Assembly (NCBI GenBank): GCA_945871545.1
Contig: CAMBWJ010000118.1
Span: forward strand, 1-6,373
Direction: 5' to 3'
Source of the DNA: an uncultured Clostridia bacterium
GTDB taxonomy: Bacteria > Bacillota_A > Clostridia > Christensenellales > Aristaeellaceae
Length of the DNA stretch: 6,373 nt
In this document: piece after piece, positions 5,770 to 6,373 of the stretch
Layout: the number at the start of each line of letters is the position of its first letter
How positions within the stretch are numbered: the stretch's first letter is position 1
Notes under the pieces: model-generated
The model's database searches: none
Seen by the model: the letters and a program-made list of their open reading frames with translations, nothing else
Told to the model about the DNA's origin: nothing
Translations under genes and position numbers: made by a program

Positions 5770-5798
5770 ATTATATATGAATGCGGTAAATTTTTCAA
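5770..5798 (-). promoter_or_regulatory. Near-consensus sigma-A promoter for the xpaC-family gene
   Basis: On the minus strand, TTGAAA (5798-5793) and a perfect TATAAT (5775-5770) are separated by exactly 17 bases. The -35 matches 5 of 6 positions and overlaps the stop codon of the upstream helicase gene. This is the best promoter in the window and suggests strong constitutive expression, even though the gene sits in operon-like order behind the helicase. Confidence 0.8.
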
Positions 5799-6373
5799 TC
5801 GGTTTGTCGCTCCCAGAAGGCATTCAACTTACGGTTGAGTGCGCTCATGCTGGCGATCTTCTGCAACCGCCAGTGGCTCGGCATCAGCTCCAGATACTTC
5901 TCCGATGCGTATCTGGCGTCCAGCAGCAGCACCACGCCCCGGTCGGTCTCGGTGCGGATCACGCGGCCCGCCGCCTGAAGCACCCGCCGGAAGCCCGGGT
6001 AGGTGTAGGCCGCGTCGTAGCCGCCCTCAAAGCCGTCGTCGTAGATCTCCCGCAGCAGCTCCGACTCCGGATTCACCTGGGGCATGCCCGTGGAGATGAT
6101 CGCCGCGCCGGACAGCCGGTCGTCGGGCAGATCCACGCCCTCGGAGAACACGCCGCCCAGCACGATGAAGGCCGTGAGCGACTCCTGCGGGTTCTGCTCG
6201 AACAGCTCGATGAACCTGCGCCGCCTGTCCTCGCTCATGTGGCTCTCCTGGCACACCGCGCGCTCCCCCGGATAGCGGGTGCAGTAGTATTTGTACGCCT
6301 GCATCAGGTAGGCGTGGGAGGGAAAGCAGGCCAGATAGTTGCCCTTATGGGCCTGGCTCATGGCGTGGATGAT
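5795..6373 (-). CDS. DinG/Rad3-type superfamily 2 helicase, C-terminal part (cut by window edge)
   Basis: 192 residues are visible and the frame is open to the right edge, so the ATG at 6361 is internal. The stretch is the second helicase domain (HELICc2) of XPD/DinG-type enzymes. Residues 11-22 read KGNYLACFPSHA, a motif IV-like strand. GGVFSEGVDLPDD (about 74-86) followed by AAIISTGMP fits motifs V/Va. RRVLQAAGRVIRTETDRG (about 126-143) is motif VI, with the arginine finger set QxxGRxIR, followed by VVLLLDARY. The protein ends about 45 residues after motif VI, as is usual. The Walker A and DEAH motifs, and any iron-sulfur cluster cysteines or N-terminal nuclease domain, would lie outside the window. 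The role is 5'-to-3' DNA unwinding in repair or recombination, by family. No sign of decay is visible. Which subgroup it is cannot be decided from this fragment. Confidence 0.88.
   Translation of the reverse strand: MIHAMSQAHKGNYLACFPSHAYLMQAYKYYCTRYPGERAVCQESHMSEDRRRRFIELFEQNPQESLTAFIVLGGVFSEGVDLPDDRLSGAAIISTGMPQVNPESELLREIYDDGFEGGYDAAYTYPGFRRVLQAAGRVIRTETDRGVVLLLDARYASEKYLELMPSHWRLQKIASMSALNRKLNAFWERQTD

Noticed and set aside
1..6373. A multi-gene defence, toxin-antitoxin or CRISPR system
   Set aside because: There is no regularly spaced repeat array, no nuclease or toxin-antitoxin pair, and the helicase fragment sits in an ordinary chromosomal context with no visible defence partner.

Overview
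The window reads as chromosome of a fairly GC-rich, Gram-positive Bacillota, probably a gut-type clostridial lineage. This is inferred from AGGAG-type ribosome binding sites, sigma-A-like promoters, a lipobox lipoprotein, a sortase-type C-terminal sorting signal and an XpaC-family protein. No species can be named. The genes are GC-rich and the one long intergenic region (about 300 bp) is strongly AT-rich. I found no RNA gene of a known class, CRISPR array, insertion sequence or phage gene.

Layout, left to right. (1) A minus-strand gene (1-471) encodes a small exported Ig-like protein ending in a divergent LPXTG-like anchor. (2) An AT-rich divergent intergenic region (472-770) holds a promoter for each flanking gene, two short inverted repeats and an unexplained plus-strand terminator-like hairpin. 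(3) A plus-strand gene (771-2762) encodes a large polytopic membrane protein resembling GT-C fold glycosyltransferases. (4) A plus-strand gene (2869-4659) encodes a lipoprotein built from six peptidoglycan-binding repeats. It has its own promoter and a strong hairpin in its leader. (5) A 28-bp near-perfect hairpin (4663-4722) lies between convergent genes. (6) A minus-strand xpaC-family gene (4736-5746) carries a near-consensus promoter. (7) The C-terminal part of a DinG/Rad3-type helicase gene (5795-6373, minus strand) runs off the right edge.

Three of the five proteins are placed at the cell envelope by visible signals: a wall-anchored Ig-like protein, a membrane GT-C-like protein and a wall-binding lipoprotein. 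XpaC also has a membrane segment. The helicase is a cytosolic DNA or RNA-processing enzyme. The promoters suggest that most genes are transcribed singly, so the window is a cluster of mostly independent housekeeping or envelope genes rather than one operon. I see no convincing new defence or mobile system. The most unusual items are the VPKSGD sorting signal, the lipoprotein with wall-binding repeats but no enzyme domain, the long convergent hairpin, and the orphan terminator-like hairpin in the divergent promoter region.
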